A DNA stretch of 64,000 nt, taken from Schistosoma haematobium. Taxonomy: Eukaryota; Platyhelminthes; Trematoda; Strigeidida; Schistosomatidae. The stretch is taken from assembly GCF_000699445.3 (NCBI RefSeq), contig NC_067197.1:22489809-22553808 (forward strand), written 5' to 3'. Positions 10,850 to 21,378 of the stretch are shown piece after piece. Every line of letters starts with the position of its first letter. The stretch's first letter is position 1. A program made the position numbers and the translations under genes. The notes under the pieces are model-generated. The model ran no database searches. It saw only the letters and a list, made by a program, of their open reading frames with translations, and was not told where the DNA came from.

Positions 10850-11564
10850 TCATCAACTGGTTAAACTAAACCTATTTCCCTTGTCATATAAAGATAATAG
10901 AGGTGTCCTGATCACAATTTTTAAAATACTTAATGGTAATTTTCCATTTTTCCTATCTTCCAACATGGAGGATTCACGAGGATACTTCAGGAAAATCAAC
11001 AAGCCCAGAACCAATTACTTTTCAGCTGACTATTGACTCTCCAATCGAATGATTAAGCAGTAAAACTTTTTACGTTATCATGAGGTTCGAGTTTATCTGA
11101 TGATACGTTCGGAAGATGGGTAGATCAAAAGAACCAACAGTGGCTGATCAGCCTCCTATCCTTTTTAAACTGATAAGAAATTGAAGTCAATGCAATATTC
11201 ACCAAGCTGCTGAAATTTCAACCTCCATCCAAGTAATTGTTATATCTTTCCAACAGTGCTGGCTCCTGTTCAGAAGTTTTCAGGATTACTTGGTCACAGA
11301 ATCTGATGAAAAAGCCTCTCCGTAGATTGGTTGGAGACCTGTCTAATCAAGTTAAGAGAAAGGTGAACACAAACATAGATAAAAACCAAACGAACAAACT
11401 AATCAGTATCATAATTTGGTCCAATACAACCTTGTTGTAGTAGACAAAATTTCCCCTGTTCATGAAGCCTCACCTGAAATTGTAGACTGTCCAATTCCAC
11501 TATTGAATACCACATGAGTTGTTAGTACAAGTAAATTTTGAAGCGAAGTTTACACACGTTTTGG
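10850..11564 (+). promoter_or_regulatory. Upstream region of the eIF4E-family gene
   Basis: This 715-bp non-coding stretch between the LTR end and the gene's start codon must hold the 5' UTR and proximal promoter unless transcription starts in the LTR. No certain TATA box or trans-splice acceptor could be fixed by eye. Confidence 0.35.
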
Positions 11565-11650
11565 ATGACGGCTGTTGAGAGTAGCCAACGTGTAAAAGAA
11601 GAAAAGGAAAAGGAGGAGGAGGAATTACGTCTACATCCACTTCAAGACTC
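11565..11650 (+). CDS. eIF4E-family gene, exon 1
   Basis: ATG at 11565 opens 28 codons plus two bases, ending in HPLQD. The donor GTAATAAG follows at 11651. The charged Glu/Lys run precedes the conserved HPLQ, as in other eIF4E N-termini. Confidence 0.85.
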
Positions 11651-14600
11651 GTAATAAGAAATTGCATTTTAGTTAGATGATTGTTTAGGTGGTGTTATTA
11701 TTTGTTCCAGTTCAAAAAGGGACTCCTTTGGGATGCATGTCTAGAAAAAGTGGCAACTTTCAGCACTATTGAGCACTTCTGGAGTATACTCACTCATACA
11801 ATTAGACCAAAAGAGATAACTAATGGCAGCGATTTATATATGTTCAAATCTGAAATTATGCCGAAATGGGAGGATCCGAAAAATGAAAATGGGGGACGTT
11901 GGCTAATCAATGTTTCTCCACGACAAGACGTTAATGTGTAATTCGGTTATTTTTTTCCATTTCTCCCCGTGATGTTTTGTTATACTGCACATGAAGATCA
12001 TGTTTCTATCGATGTTAGGTATTGGTTCATTGCAGTAATATAGTTTATTTCAGTTATCTAACGTTTTCCCTACTAACATTCTTGGTCGATGTGCTTCCCA
12101 GGTAACGCGTAGAACACAGGACAGTTTCCTATATGGACTTACCAATTTGTATGTGATCCCAGATAAATAATATACACCCAAGTCTCGACAAACTTTTCCC
12201 CTTCCTTATTGACCCCAGTTTTTCAGCAGAATCCATATGAGCAAATGCCAGCCATTAGCTTATAGTCAACAAAAACAAAGTTCTCAACCATGCAGAGCAA
12301 TGTCCTGGGCACTTGTTTCTGTCACTTGTGCTTACATACCTTGAGTAAGCACTCTCTACTTCAGTTTGGGCAACTGGTTGGTTTTACTAGCCCTCACACA
12401 ACTGAGTTGTGACTCATAGCTGTGCACATAAATCCATACTTGCCACCTAGGTAAATCACATTTGTATGAACTTTATTCACTAACCGTATGTGGCATCCAG
12501 CGCTGTATCCTCGAGTTTGGTTTTCACCTCATTGTGATTACTGCATTGTTTCCAAAAAGAAAGTTACTGTCACAATATTTGTTTCTCTTCACGAGGTTAC
12601 CTGTTTTGAGTCAGTAATGTGCACCATATCGCTATTCTGCTTATGTTTCTGATTGTGTTCAAATACTGTTGTCAAGTTCATTCTAAACATTAGTTTGCAA
12701 GTGACCTGATATTGGTAGTTTTTTAAGGATTAAGGTCAGAAATATCTGCTCCTTTTGTGACTGCGTCTTACATTGTTCTTCTCAACCAGATCTTTTGTTA
12801 TTGCCAACATTTCTGCTTAACGATTAACAACTTGTATTCTTGTCTCTGTAGTTTTATTTTAACACATAGATATTGGTACAAGGAGGCACCAAATACATAT
12901 GCACCACACAAATCTCATTTGATATGTACGAGGGCTGTGATACTGCCCGGGTGCCCAAACCGAAGCAGGTGGTTTTCTTAGGGGGTCGCACCCGGAACCT
13001 TTGACCTAAAGGTCTGCCCCCAAATTCCCTGGTAAGGCTGAGAGTGGAGAGAGTCCGCTCTCCCTCTCAAAATGCTCTCACATGGCCACGCGTATATAGC
13101 CTCTGCTAGGGAAGTCCTACTCATTGCCTTCTCGTGCCGGTGTGTTGTTCACGAATTTGAAAGGACGAAAGGCGAATGTCCAGCGTTTTAACTGGGTTGG
13201 TGGACACTGAGAGTCCACCTAGGGGAGTTGGAAAACCCTGATTCCAAACCAATGGTGCACATGGGCTCCAGTATCCTGAAGGAGCAAATGGCGTATGAAC
13301 CAATCGTTGGTCACCGGCTACCATGGGACTGCATGTCCTTACGGTGCTCCACTGCCTTGTGTCTCTGTAGAGAGCGAGTCTCATCCTACCTAATCAACCA
13401 GCAGCGTTGGACCTATCATAACTGTACATCATTTCGAGTCGAAAATTTCGCAGGCGATGCTCGGAAATATGGCATATTGCCTAGTCGTCAGTTACACTAT
13501 TTGGCGCTAAGTTTTCACGTAATCATTTCCTAGTCACTGACAGTTACTGCGTGTACGGTTCATTTCAGGAACCTTGGTTTTTTAAGACAAATCTGGTCAA
13601 TATTTTCCACGGAAATTAGTGCGACAAAAATTATTTTGAGTCGGTAGATGCATATTGAGCAATGCGATTGCAGACACCTTGTGAACACATCTGTAAGTCA
13701 CTGAACTTATCAAATGATCAAATCTTCGGATTGTCCCATGGCTGTTAAAACCGATATATTTGTCGAGGTTGTTTTCTGTGGGTCGGCAAAATACTAGGTT
13801 AGGTTTGCTAGGAGTAAAGTCCTCTAATTATGAATCTGTAAGCACTTCTTTCTTTGGCTCCCTTTTACAATTGTTGATAAGTGTTATTCGTGGTCTTAAT
13901 ATGTGCACCCAACTCTAGGTCACATATCTTTTTGTTTGGGTCTTTTTCTTTTCCCTTGAGGATTCCAAGTCAGGGTTTGCCTTGTGATGTGGTTTGGTAG
14001 TTTTCACAAAATGTGTCCTCCTTAATTCCCTCCTCAAGTGACAGCCAGTTTGTTTTCTACCACAGTATGTTTTTGCAGCTGGTCTCTGGCAGAGAGGTTT
14101 TGCGTAGGCATCTGTTAATAAATTCCTGTGTTTTCTGATGATGGTGATGGTTCTTCAGATTCCAGCTCCATACAATGAAAATTTTAAGCTAGTTCTAAAA
14201 ATTCCGACTTTAGTCTTAGGCAAAAGCTTTTTCGAGTTCCAGATGTTATTGACCTATAGAAATGCTACTTTTGCGCTACCAGTCCTCGCTTTAACATCTA
14301 TGTGAAATCCATCTTCATCGATGATGGTGCCCAGACAAGTGAAACTCTCCACCTCTTCATGAGCTGTGTTGTATTTCAGGATCTTGCTTTTTTACTTCTG
14401 AGTTTTCAAGTCTATTTCTTCGAAAGCCTCTAGTTGTCTTCGTCTGCATATGTTGCTGCGCATACCTGGCACTGATCTTTACTGCAAGCTGCCAACCATG
14501 TTCGACCTTGCACTTCAGTCCCCTGTGGGAGTTTCGTATGTTGGTAATCTCAGAAACTTCATACTGTTGACAAAGATTCCAGTGCTTTTTTATCCTACCT

Positions 14601-15395
14601 ACCGAATGCTTTTTCATAATCAGGGGAGTTGACGTATAGTGATGAGTTACATTCAAACAGTTCTTCAAAAATGATCCACAGTGTCGCAATCAATTCTTAC
14701 GAAAGCCAACCTGTTTGTCACTAAGTTAAAAGTCTACTGGGTCTTTCATTAGGTTCAGCAACACTTGAAAACTGCCTGATATAAACAAGTGTAATGCCTC
14801 TCTAGTTTTCACACTCACTCGTCTTTCATCGGTCTTTTGAAGAGGTATCCGTCTTGCCTGTCTGTTGGCACTTGTTTTTTCCTTCTCAAATCTATATGAA
14901 GAGAACGTGGGTTATCTTTGGAACCGCCGCGATGTATGGCTTTAATACCTCAGCCGGTATGCTCTCTGGTCCTGTTGCTTTGCTATCCCAGATTTTTCAG
15001 ACGGCGTTGTTAATTTCCATTGTTGGTGCATTTTACAGAGTTTTGTTTTCAGGGAAAATTACCTTTTCGTTTAAATTTTGACAATTTTTGTATAGGATGT
15101 TTATATCTTCCATTCCAGCTTATGGGATGAATTGTTGATGCTTCTGATCGGTTCCGACTGGGATACAGATGAAGAGGATAAACAGATATGTGGAGCAGTG
15201 TTCCAACCACGGGCTCGGGGTAGCAAGCTTTCAGTTTGGCTGACTAGTGACAATGAAGAAGAGACTATCGTAAGAATTGGGAAGCGAATTAAAGAGCGTT
15301 TAGAATTAGAAGATACAATATACTTTCAACCTGTTTCTGATCAACGATCACAGACTAGAGGCAGGGATATTTGTACTGGAAAATATGAAATTTAG
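11565..15395 (+). CDS. eIF4E-family mRNA cap-binding protein, three exons
   Basis: Joining 11565-11650, 11689-11937 and 15119-15395 gives a 203-residue protein with the full eIF4E fold signature. It binds the m7G cap of mRNA in the cytoplasm and either recruits eIF4G or represses translation. Visible residues, with human eIF4E equivalents: HPLQ at 24-27, W30 (W43), the cap-stacking W43 (W56) and W89 (W102) followed by E90 (E103), W60 (W73, the eIF4G/4E-BP contact), W100 (W113), R143 (R157), K148 (K162) and W152 (W166). The human W46 position is Tyr. The acidic N-terminus (KEEKEKEEEEL) is short. Splice phases agree at both introns. The paralog class (canonical, 4EHP-like or eIF4E3-like) is not resolved: the cap pocket favours an active cap binder, while HSD-type spacing and SPRQ/LWDELL are divergent. 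Confidence 0.9.
11651..11688 (+). other. 38-bp micro-intron
   Basis: It starts GTAATAAG and ends GATTGTTTAG. Removing it restores Ser-Trp after HPLQD and puts the conserved Trp in frame. Very short introns near gene 5' ends are known in schistosomes. Confidence 0.85.
11689..11937 (+). CDS. eIF4E-family gene, exon 2
   Basis: This exon encodes residues 29-112, including the first cap-stacking Trp (LLWDACLE), the STIEHFW dorsal-helix motif and the second cap Trp (PKWED) with NGGRW. A GTAATT donor at 11938 leaves a two-base codon remainder that fits exon 3. Confidence 0.88.
12852..13359 (-). mobile_element. LINE-mobilised non-autonomous element, 5'-inverted, with 11-bp TSD
   Basis: The element's 3' end lies at the left on the minus strand (12852-13018, tail AAAATAAAA). 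Its 5' part (13019-13359) follows in the opposite orientation. The unit is flanked by TGTCTCTGTAG at 12841-12851 and 13360-13370. This is the signature of twin priming during LINE-type retrotransposition. The same family occurs at 20921-21378 and 61378-61892, and partly at 47603-47790. Confidence 0.85.
13850..15065 (-). mobile_element. RTE-like LINE relic, antisense in the eIF4E intron
   Basis: On the minus strand, conserved LINE RT pieces can be read: a GPESIPAEVLK block near 14960, then a degraded DYEKAF block, then ITNIRNSHRGLKCKVEHG near 14500. The frame then jumps to the QQHMQTKTT region downstream of the catalytic centre, so the YADD-containing part is deleted. The left end carries the C-terminal ALTWNPQGKRK-type tail. 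It has many stops and frameshifts and ends only ~50 bp before the exon 3 acceptor. Confidence 0.65.
15119..15395 (+). CDS. eIF4E-family gene, exon 3 (last)
   Basis: It starts after CATTCCAG; the first base completes a Val codon. It encodes LWDELLMLLIG, then the cap-phosphate-binding strand ICGAV..RARGSK with W152, then IGKRIKERL, and ends in TAG 15393-15395. The downstream AATAAA at 15532-15537 is a likely polyadenylation signal. Confidence 0.88.
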
Positions 15396-15531
15396 TTCTA
15401 TGTTATTGCACTAACATTTGTTTTGCATTCCTTATACTTCTCTTAGCCGAATAAGGAGATTTTGTACATGTTTTCTTTAATCTCCCATTTTTCCATCGTT
15501 TTAATCTTAATAGAGGCATTTATTGCTATCC

Positions 15532-15537
15532 AATAAA
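15532..15537 (+). terminator. Polyadenylation signal of the eIF4E-family gene
   Basis: AATAAA lies 137 bp after the stop codon in an AT-rich 3' UTR. It is the first canonical hexamer downstream. Confidence 0.55.
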
Positions 15538-17155
15538 AGATTGTTTTATAGATCACAAGATTATGTTCCAGCCTTGTTTCCATAATTCCTTTCCGGATTA
15601 AGGGTATTGTTCTTACCGTTTTGTTAATTAGCTATCCTAAAGATAAACAAACTATGTAGAATATGCCAATTTTGTCATTTCGAGAAGCAGTTATATGAGT
15701 AATATTCCCGAAGTTAGTAAAATTCTTTGAAATACGATTTGACTTTCCTTAGTATGTGGGTAAGTGTTCAGTTCTATCAATACATAGTCGTGTTATACTG
15801 AAAGTTGTCTATTTTGTTCAATATTAGATTTGTTACACAGTGTGGAAACCATAGGCGCTTTACTTTATTAAGTGTCCTGGCCCAATCATGTTTATTAACA
15901 TGAGCTTTATGTATATTCTGTCTTAAACCATATTTAAATGGTACATTTACTCGTTCAGACTTGATGATTTCCTGTTTGCCATGAATTGGACATTTAGTGA
16001 GTTATTACACATCCAGTTTCTGAATGGCTTTCACTAATTTAATTACATCACAAAACATGGAGACCACTAAAAGGCAAGGTTTATGGAGATTTTTTAATGA
16101 TATTTTGCTGATGCAAATTATAAAGGAATAAAGTGCAGTACTTTTCAGACACTTAGCTAACGTCTAGTGGTATTTTCTTGATTGGAATATCAGAATTAGA
16201 TCAATCAACTGCTGTGGAAATTTCCCAGCAACTGGTGCTCTTTTATTTATTCGAACTATATTCACTTGGATTGTGAAACATGTATATGTTTTAAAAGTTT
16301 AACAACAATTTAATATTGTTTATAGAAGAATTCGATGTAAGAAACGTTCTTTACCTTGAAGGCACTCAGTGGGATTATCATTAGAGATGCCTACACAAAG
16401 ATATCTGGACTTCACTGCTGTATATTTTAGTGATTTATAAATTTTGTCGGAACATTAACGTTCGAAGGTGTGTAACTTCGGGGCATACCATTCTTCATTC
16501 TTTGCACTTGGAGGTCCTGGTCACGAAAGTTGGATTTCAAAGTAATCTAGTTCAAGGATGGTCTTTGCCATTACCGGAACCAATGGAAAGTGAACTCATT
16601 AAATTATTTGTAATATATGACCATCTAAGTATGCTCATTCGCAACCCTACACGGGGTTGGACCCAGGAGCGGGTTTATTGAGTAGCATCTTACCATTTAG
16701 CAACCAAACTTGAATTCACTGCTCACTAATCGGAACTTTAGTCGACCCGTATAAGGACCGGGTGAAATACTTGCCTACAAGTTAGTTGAAAGAGGGTTTT
16801 TAATGGAGTGTAGGTTTACGAAATTGATCGTTTAAATAGTAACCACAGAGACTCACTGAATGGAGCAAAGATTTCCATGGCAGAACAAATCTTACTCATG
16901 CAGTGAAATACTTAATATTCGTAGTGATTTGGTGAGTATGCATATTTATGAGAGCTTGACTTATCAGTTGTTTACGTTCTAAATTCGTGAATTCTTTATA
17001 GGTGTTTAATTGGAGCTTCTCTTCTAATACGGCGTTCAAACCTGTATTGATGAATAGACCTTGATGCAGTAACTTAAATTTCAGGCTTTTACAGTAATTT
17101 CACTGTTGCTTCTGATTCCGATAAACTAAAAGTATGTACATGAATTGCATTTTCA
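15538..17155. other. Intergenic, no recognisable feature
   Basis: AT-rich sequence with only short frames, such as 16430-16681, which shows no family motif. Confidence 0.5.
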
Positions 17156-17251
17156 GTGAACATCAACTCCGAGGTACAGATGCTTCCAGTTGACGAGTCC
17201 CGAGTAAGACCAGGCGCACGTACTGGATTACACTGCTAGCCACTATCCATC
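17156..17251 (+). mobile_element. Sm-alpha SINE remnant with dead hammerhead
   Basis: It holds the Sm-alpha 3' half: AACATCAACTCC, then TTGACGA at 17190-17196 in place of the CTGACGA core, then the tail CACTGCTAGCCACTATCC. The GAAA core block is lost. It abuts the LINE that starts at 17252. Confidence 0.6.
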
Positions 17252-17604
17252 TTGCCCCCAAATGCCCTGGTATTGCCGAGAGTGGGATGGACCCGCCCTC
17301 CCCCTCGAAATGCTCTCACATGGTCACGCGTATATAACCTCTGCCAGGGAAGTCCTACTCACTGCCTTCTCGTGGCGGGGGTGTTGTTTACGAAAATGAG
17401 AGGACGAGAAGCGAATGTCCGGCGCTTTAACCGGATCCCAAACCAGTGGTGCACATGGGCTCCAGTATCCTGCGGGACCAAATGGCGTATGAACCAATCG
17501 TTGGTCACCGGCTTCCATGGGACTGCATCTCCTCACGATGCTCCACTGCCTTGTGGATCAAACTTTTAGGTCAAAGGGCATACAACCACATTTCTCCATT
17601 GTTC

Positions 17605-18202
17605 CATTCAAGCAGTGGGGTTAGGCAGGGTTGCCCAATCTCACCATTCCTCTTCAACTTTGCCATCGTGTTCGTGTATCTAGGTAGCTGCATAAGTGCT
17701 GGTGGTGGCGTGAGTGATGAGATCAATTCACGTATAGTGAAGGCCAGAGCGGCTCATGCCAATCTGGGCCACCTTTGGCGCCTTCGTGATGTCAGTCTTG
17801 CTGTAAAAGGTGGGGTCTACAACGCGTCGGTTAGAGCAGTTTTGCTCTATGCTTGTGAAACCTGGCCTCTCCGAGTTGAGTACGTTAGACGACTCACTGT
17901 GTTTGATCATCGTTGTCTCTGAAGGGTTGCTGACATCCCATGGCAACACCATGTTAGTAATGCAGAGGTTCGGTATCGTGTGTTCGGGCGCAATTGGTGT
18001 CACCATCTTGAAACACCGACTTCGGTGGCTTGGACATGTTCTACGAATGTCGTCCCAGAGAATTCCACGTCGTGCATTATTTGCCGACTCTGGGACTGGT
18101 TGGAAGAAGCGGAGAGGTGGTCAGTGCATGACATGGTGTCGTGGTATGAAAGAAAGCTGCAAAGGACTGGCTTGTGTCGGTCCTTCACGACTCCTTGTTT
18201 AG
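17605..18202 (+). pseudogene. LINE reverse transcriptase C-terminal half, catalytic box deleted
   Basis: Two overlapping frames (17446-17922 and 17810-18202) together carry the RT motif GVRQGCPISPF and the downstream region IGVTILKHRLRWLGHVLRM typical of RTE/CR1-like schistosome LINEs. The fusion FNFAIVFVYLGS shows that roughly the YADD-containing palm was removed. Confidence 0.7.
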
Positions 18203-18364
18203 GGTCCGAGAGATGGTGCTACACAGTGGCTAGAGACGTTATCAGATATGGCTCAGAATAGAAGCCAGTGGCGATCCTGATTTAACCTTTTACTTTTTTC
18301 ATAAAATGTGGTTGTATCTTCCTTAATTGAAAGATTTCTTCAGATTGTACCTTTCCGTTTCCCC

Positions 18365-18365
<1 letters not shown>

Positions 18366-18449
<84 letters not shown>
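18366..18449 (+). repeat. (TTA)n microsatellite in a LINE 3' UTR
   Basis: About 28 tandem ATT/TTA units with one interruption (ATC). It produces a spurious poly-Ile frame. Confidence 0.95.
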
Positions 18450-18606
18450 GCTCTGCCTGACACTAATCTGTGGTCGTTATTGTTCATCCTCCTTTCTTAT
18501 ACGCTCCTTACCTTTTTTTCTCTTCCCATTCTCATTGTTTTTTGTGGCGCATGTATGTTTGGTGCCCCCTTGTACCAATATTTATGTGTGCAAATAAATA
18601 AATAAA

Positions 18607-20920
18607 AAGACATTAAACCACGTCAATTATTTACACAATCCGACGCTGCTCTCCGAGATATTTCTCCATTAGTTTCCATACTACTGATAGCTGGCAAGTA
18701 GTGCAGTGTAGTTTCATTAGGCTGACCTCAGTAGTCGATATAACATTGATAGAAGTGACGTGTGTGCTAATATACTTACAAATTTTGGCGGGTATGAATC
18801 TGAGAAAAAATGGTGCTGTGTTTACTGGTTACTAGTTATTTACATCCCCAGAAGTTTAATCTATGTGATTATAATGTCAACCGTATTTATGGGATAATGA
18901 GGCTCGATGGTAGAAACAAAACCTAGTGGACAGTTACACAAGGTAAAAAAAATAGCAGGGATATGATTAACTATAAGAGACAGCATGATCCTTGTTCGTT
19001 CACTCAGTAAAATCGAATATGCAGCCAACTCTTTCTAAAAGCGGAAAATAGACAAATGTACGTATGGAAAAGGTATCAGTGCAGTAAGTTTATGTTATGG
19101 TATGGTTTAGTTGGCTAAAGCTGAACTGAAAATCATAGGGAAGGTTTATACTTGTTGACTAGTTGATCATATCGCTTTTCGTAGATCTGTGAAGAGCTTT
19201 ATCAATTGATGACCAATAGGTGAATTCTGTAATCTTTGACATATAAAGCAGATTTCATTATTTTAAATCTTATAAAATTAATTTAGATACCAGAGAAATA
19301 TAATAATTTGATAGCAGTTTACTAAACTTTGGAATTTATGCCAAAAAATCTTTTGCAATTAGATATGCTTTAAAACTCGGAGTAACTGGCAACATGCTAA
19401 TATCCTTACAGATTCAACTGTAACTTGATAAACAAATCCTTTAAGTAAAGAGGACGAATACTTCAATAATAATAATAATAGTGTTGATAATGCTTATGAT
19501 TCGAATTAATTCTGAGTAATAATTAAATCCATTATCGTTATTATCACTTTCGTCCAACTACCATTTTAAACTAGTTCGTATATCATATGATATGAATGGT
19601 GGAATAATGCTTAACATTTGATTATTTTAGTACGTTTTCATCACTATTTATCAGATAGTATCCATATGCATTTATAATTGGAATAACTTTTTAAAATATT
19701 AATTTGGTAATGTATGTTAGCTGTTTAGTTTTATTAGGAAAATGTGATTGTTTAGAGAGGATACTACATTGAAGGATGAGTCCAATTTGAAGTATATATA
19801 TATGTGATAGAAAGTTTGTAAATGAAGCCTTTGAGTGATGTTTTAACTTGATAGGCTAGTGACTGACCTATGACACATGTATTTTACAACCATTTCTGGT
19901 TCAAGCAACTTCTAATCATATATATATATATATAGGGAAGGTTTGTCCTAGATTGAGATTTTTACAAGCTGTATGCACCTATGAACTATAAATAGTTAAT
20001 AAGAAATTGCATAATGATAAAAGAAATTTTATCAAATGAAAAGGGCATACATTCTTATTATTATTTCAATAAAGACAAAGATTTATTATAGTTGTTTGTA
20101 TTTCCTTATTGAAATCACATTTTCACTATAAAGTAAAACTAATGTGATCATTTGATTTAATTAATAACTCGTCTAACAAGTACAAGTGTATGTGGTCATT
20201 ATTCTTGAATTATACTTGTAACGACCGAATTACCAGTATTCGGTTTGAACTCAGGACTGACGAACCAAAATTTATTCGAATAGGCCAGACTACGTTCTTC
20301 TGTATAGCTCACACACTCATATTAGATTATATCAAAACACAAACTATGTGCTCAATTTAAACGGTTCTCAAACGGTACAGCCTGTGCTATGCAGTCAGAA
20401 GTTTCTCTGACCCAAAGTAGTGTGCTGAGAGTCAATAAAATATTCCCAACAAGATGGGATCAGATATCTATCTGCAGGGATTCCAGCAGTCCTCCCAAGC
20501 AGACAGTCAAAAGGTTAACAGTCACACACTGAATCACGCCATGACCTTGAGCTTAGTCAAACACGACCTTACTGTCAGTAGTCCGGCAACATGCAATAGA
20601 AAATTAGGTAACAAAAGATAAGCCTTTAATCAAAATCACATAATAAAGGCTCAGACGAGGAAGACTGGAGGACAAAAGGTGTGGTTAAACGAGATATGAA
20701 CAAAGGTTAAGATATACGACAGAGAGAAGAAACAGATAAATGACAGTACTGTCCAATAAAAAAGCTGCGGAGGGATTTTTATCGTTCTCTTTGCGTTACA
20801 ATACTTCTTGAATAAAAGAGCTAATTATTTTACTAGGCTACTCAAGATAAAGTAATCGAAAAAAGTCTTGCAACTTGTAATCCGACCATTTAAAGTCAAA
20901 TTCTTTTATCAGTTATTTCT
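18607..20920. other. Intergenic AT-rich DNA
   Basis: No gene, SINE or LINE motif recognised. It contains short AAT and TA repeats at 19469-19481 and 19917-19935. Confidence 0.5.
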
Positions 20921-21378
20921 CGCCCCTAAATGCCCTGGTAAGGCTGAGAGTGGAGACAGTCCGCTCTCCCTCTCAAAATGCTCTCACATGGCCACGCGTA
21001 TATAGCCTCTGCTAGGGAAGTCCTACTCATTGCCTTCTCGTGCCGGTGTGTTGTTCACGAATTTGAAAGGACGAAAGGCGAATGTCCAGCGTTTTAACTG
21101 GGTTGGTGGACACTGAGAGTCCACCTAGGGGAGTTGGAAAACCCTGATTCCAAACCAATGGTGCACATAGGACCGTATCTCCTCACGATGCTCCAGTGTC
21201 TTGTGGATCAGACCTTGAGGTCGAAGGCTCCGGGTGTGACCCCCTAAGAAAACCACCTGCTTCTGTTTGGGAACCCGGACAGTATCACAGCCCACATACA
21301 TATCAAATGAGATTTGTGTGGCGCATATGTATTTGGTGCTCATTGTACCAGTATTTATGTGTTGAAATAAATAATTAA
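20921..21378 (+). mobile_element. Non-autonomous LINE-tailed element, near full length
   Basis: It begins CGCCCCTAAATGCCCTGG and ends GTGGCGCATATG..ATTTATGTGTTGAAATAAATAA, the same 3' end as the LINE at 17252-18606. A block present in the other copies (from CTCCAGTATCC to the CCATGGGAC repeat) has been lost around 21169. No large coding frame is present; it depends on LINE enzymes. Confidence 0.75.

Larger units (their letters stand above)
11938..15118 (+). other. 3.2-kb intron 2 with transposon insertions
   Basis: Donor GTAATT, acceptor TTCCATTCCAG. It contains a twin-primed non-autonomous insertion (12852-13359) and an antisense LINE relic (about 13850-15065). 11938-12840 and 13371-13849 hold no other recognisable feature. 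Confidence 0.8.
17252..18606 (+). mobile_element. Internally deleted RTE-like LINE
   Basis: The first ~315 bp match the 5' part of the non-autonomous family (12852-13359 and others). RT sequence follows (SSGVRQGCPISPFLFNFAI at ~17611-17670), then directly the post-catalytic region (YLGSCISAGGGVSDEI), the cysteine-rich C-terminal part (LLYACETWPL, FDHRCLRR), and a 3' UTR with a TTA-repeat. The 3' end is GTGGCGCATG..AAATAAATAAATAAA. The YADD catalytic block is missing and the frame is broken near 17920 and 17980. It is non-functional. Confidence 0.75.

Noticed and set aside
18327..18605. 92-codon frame rich in Ile
   Set aside because: It is the translation of the TTA microsatellite in a LINE 3' UTR, not a gene.
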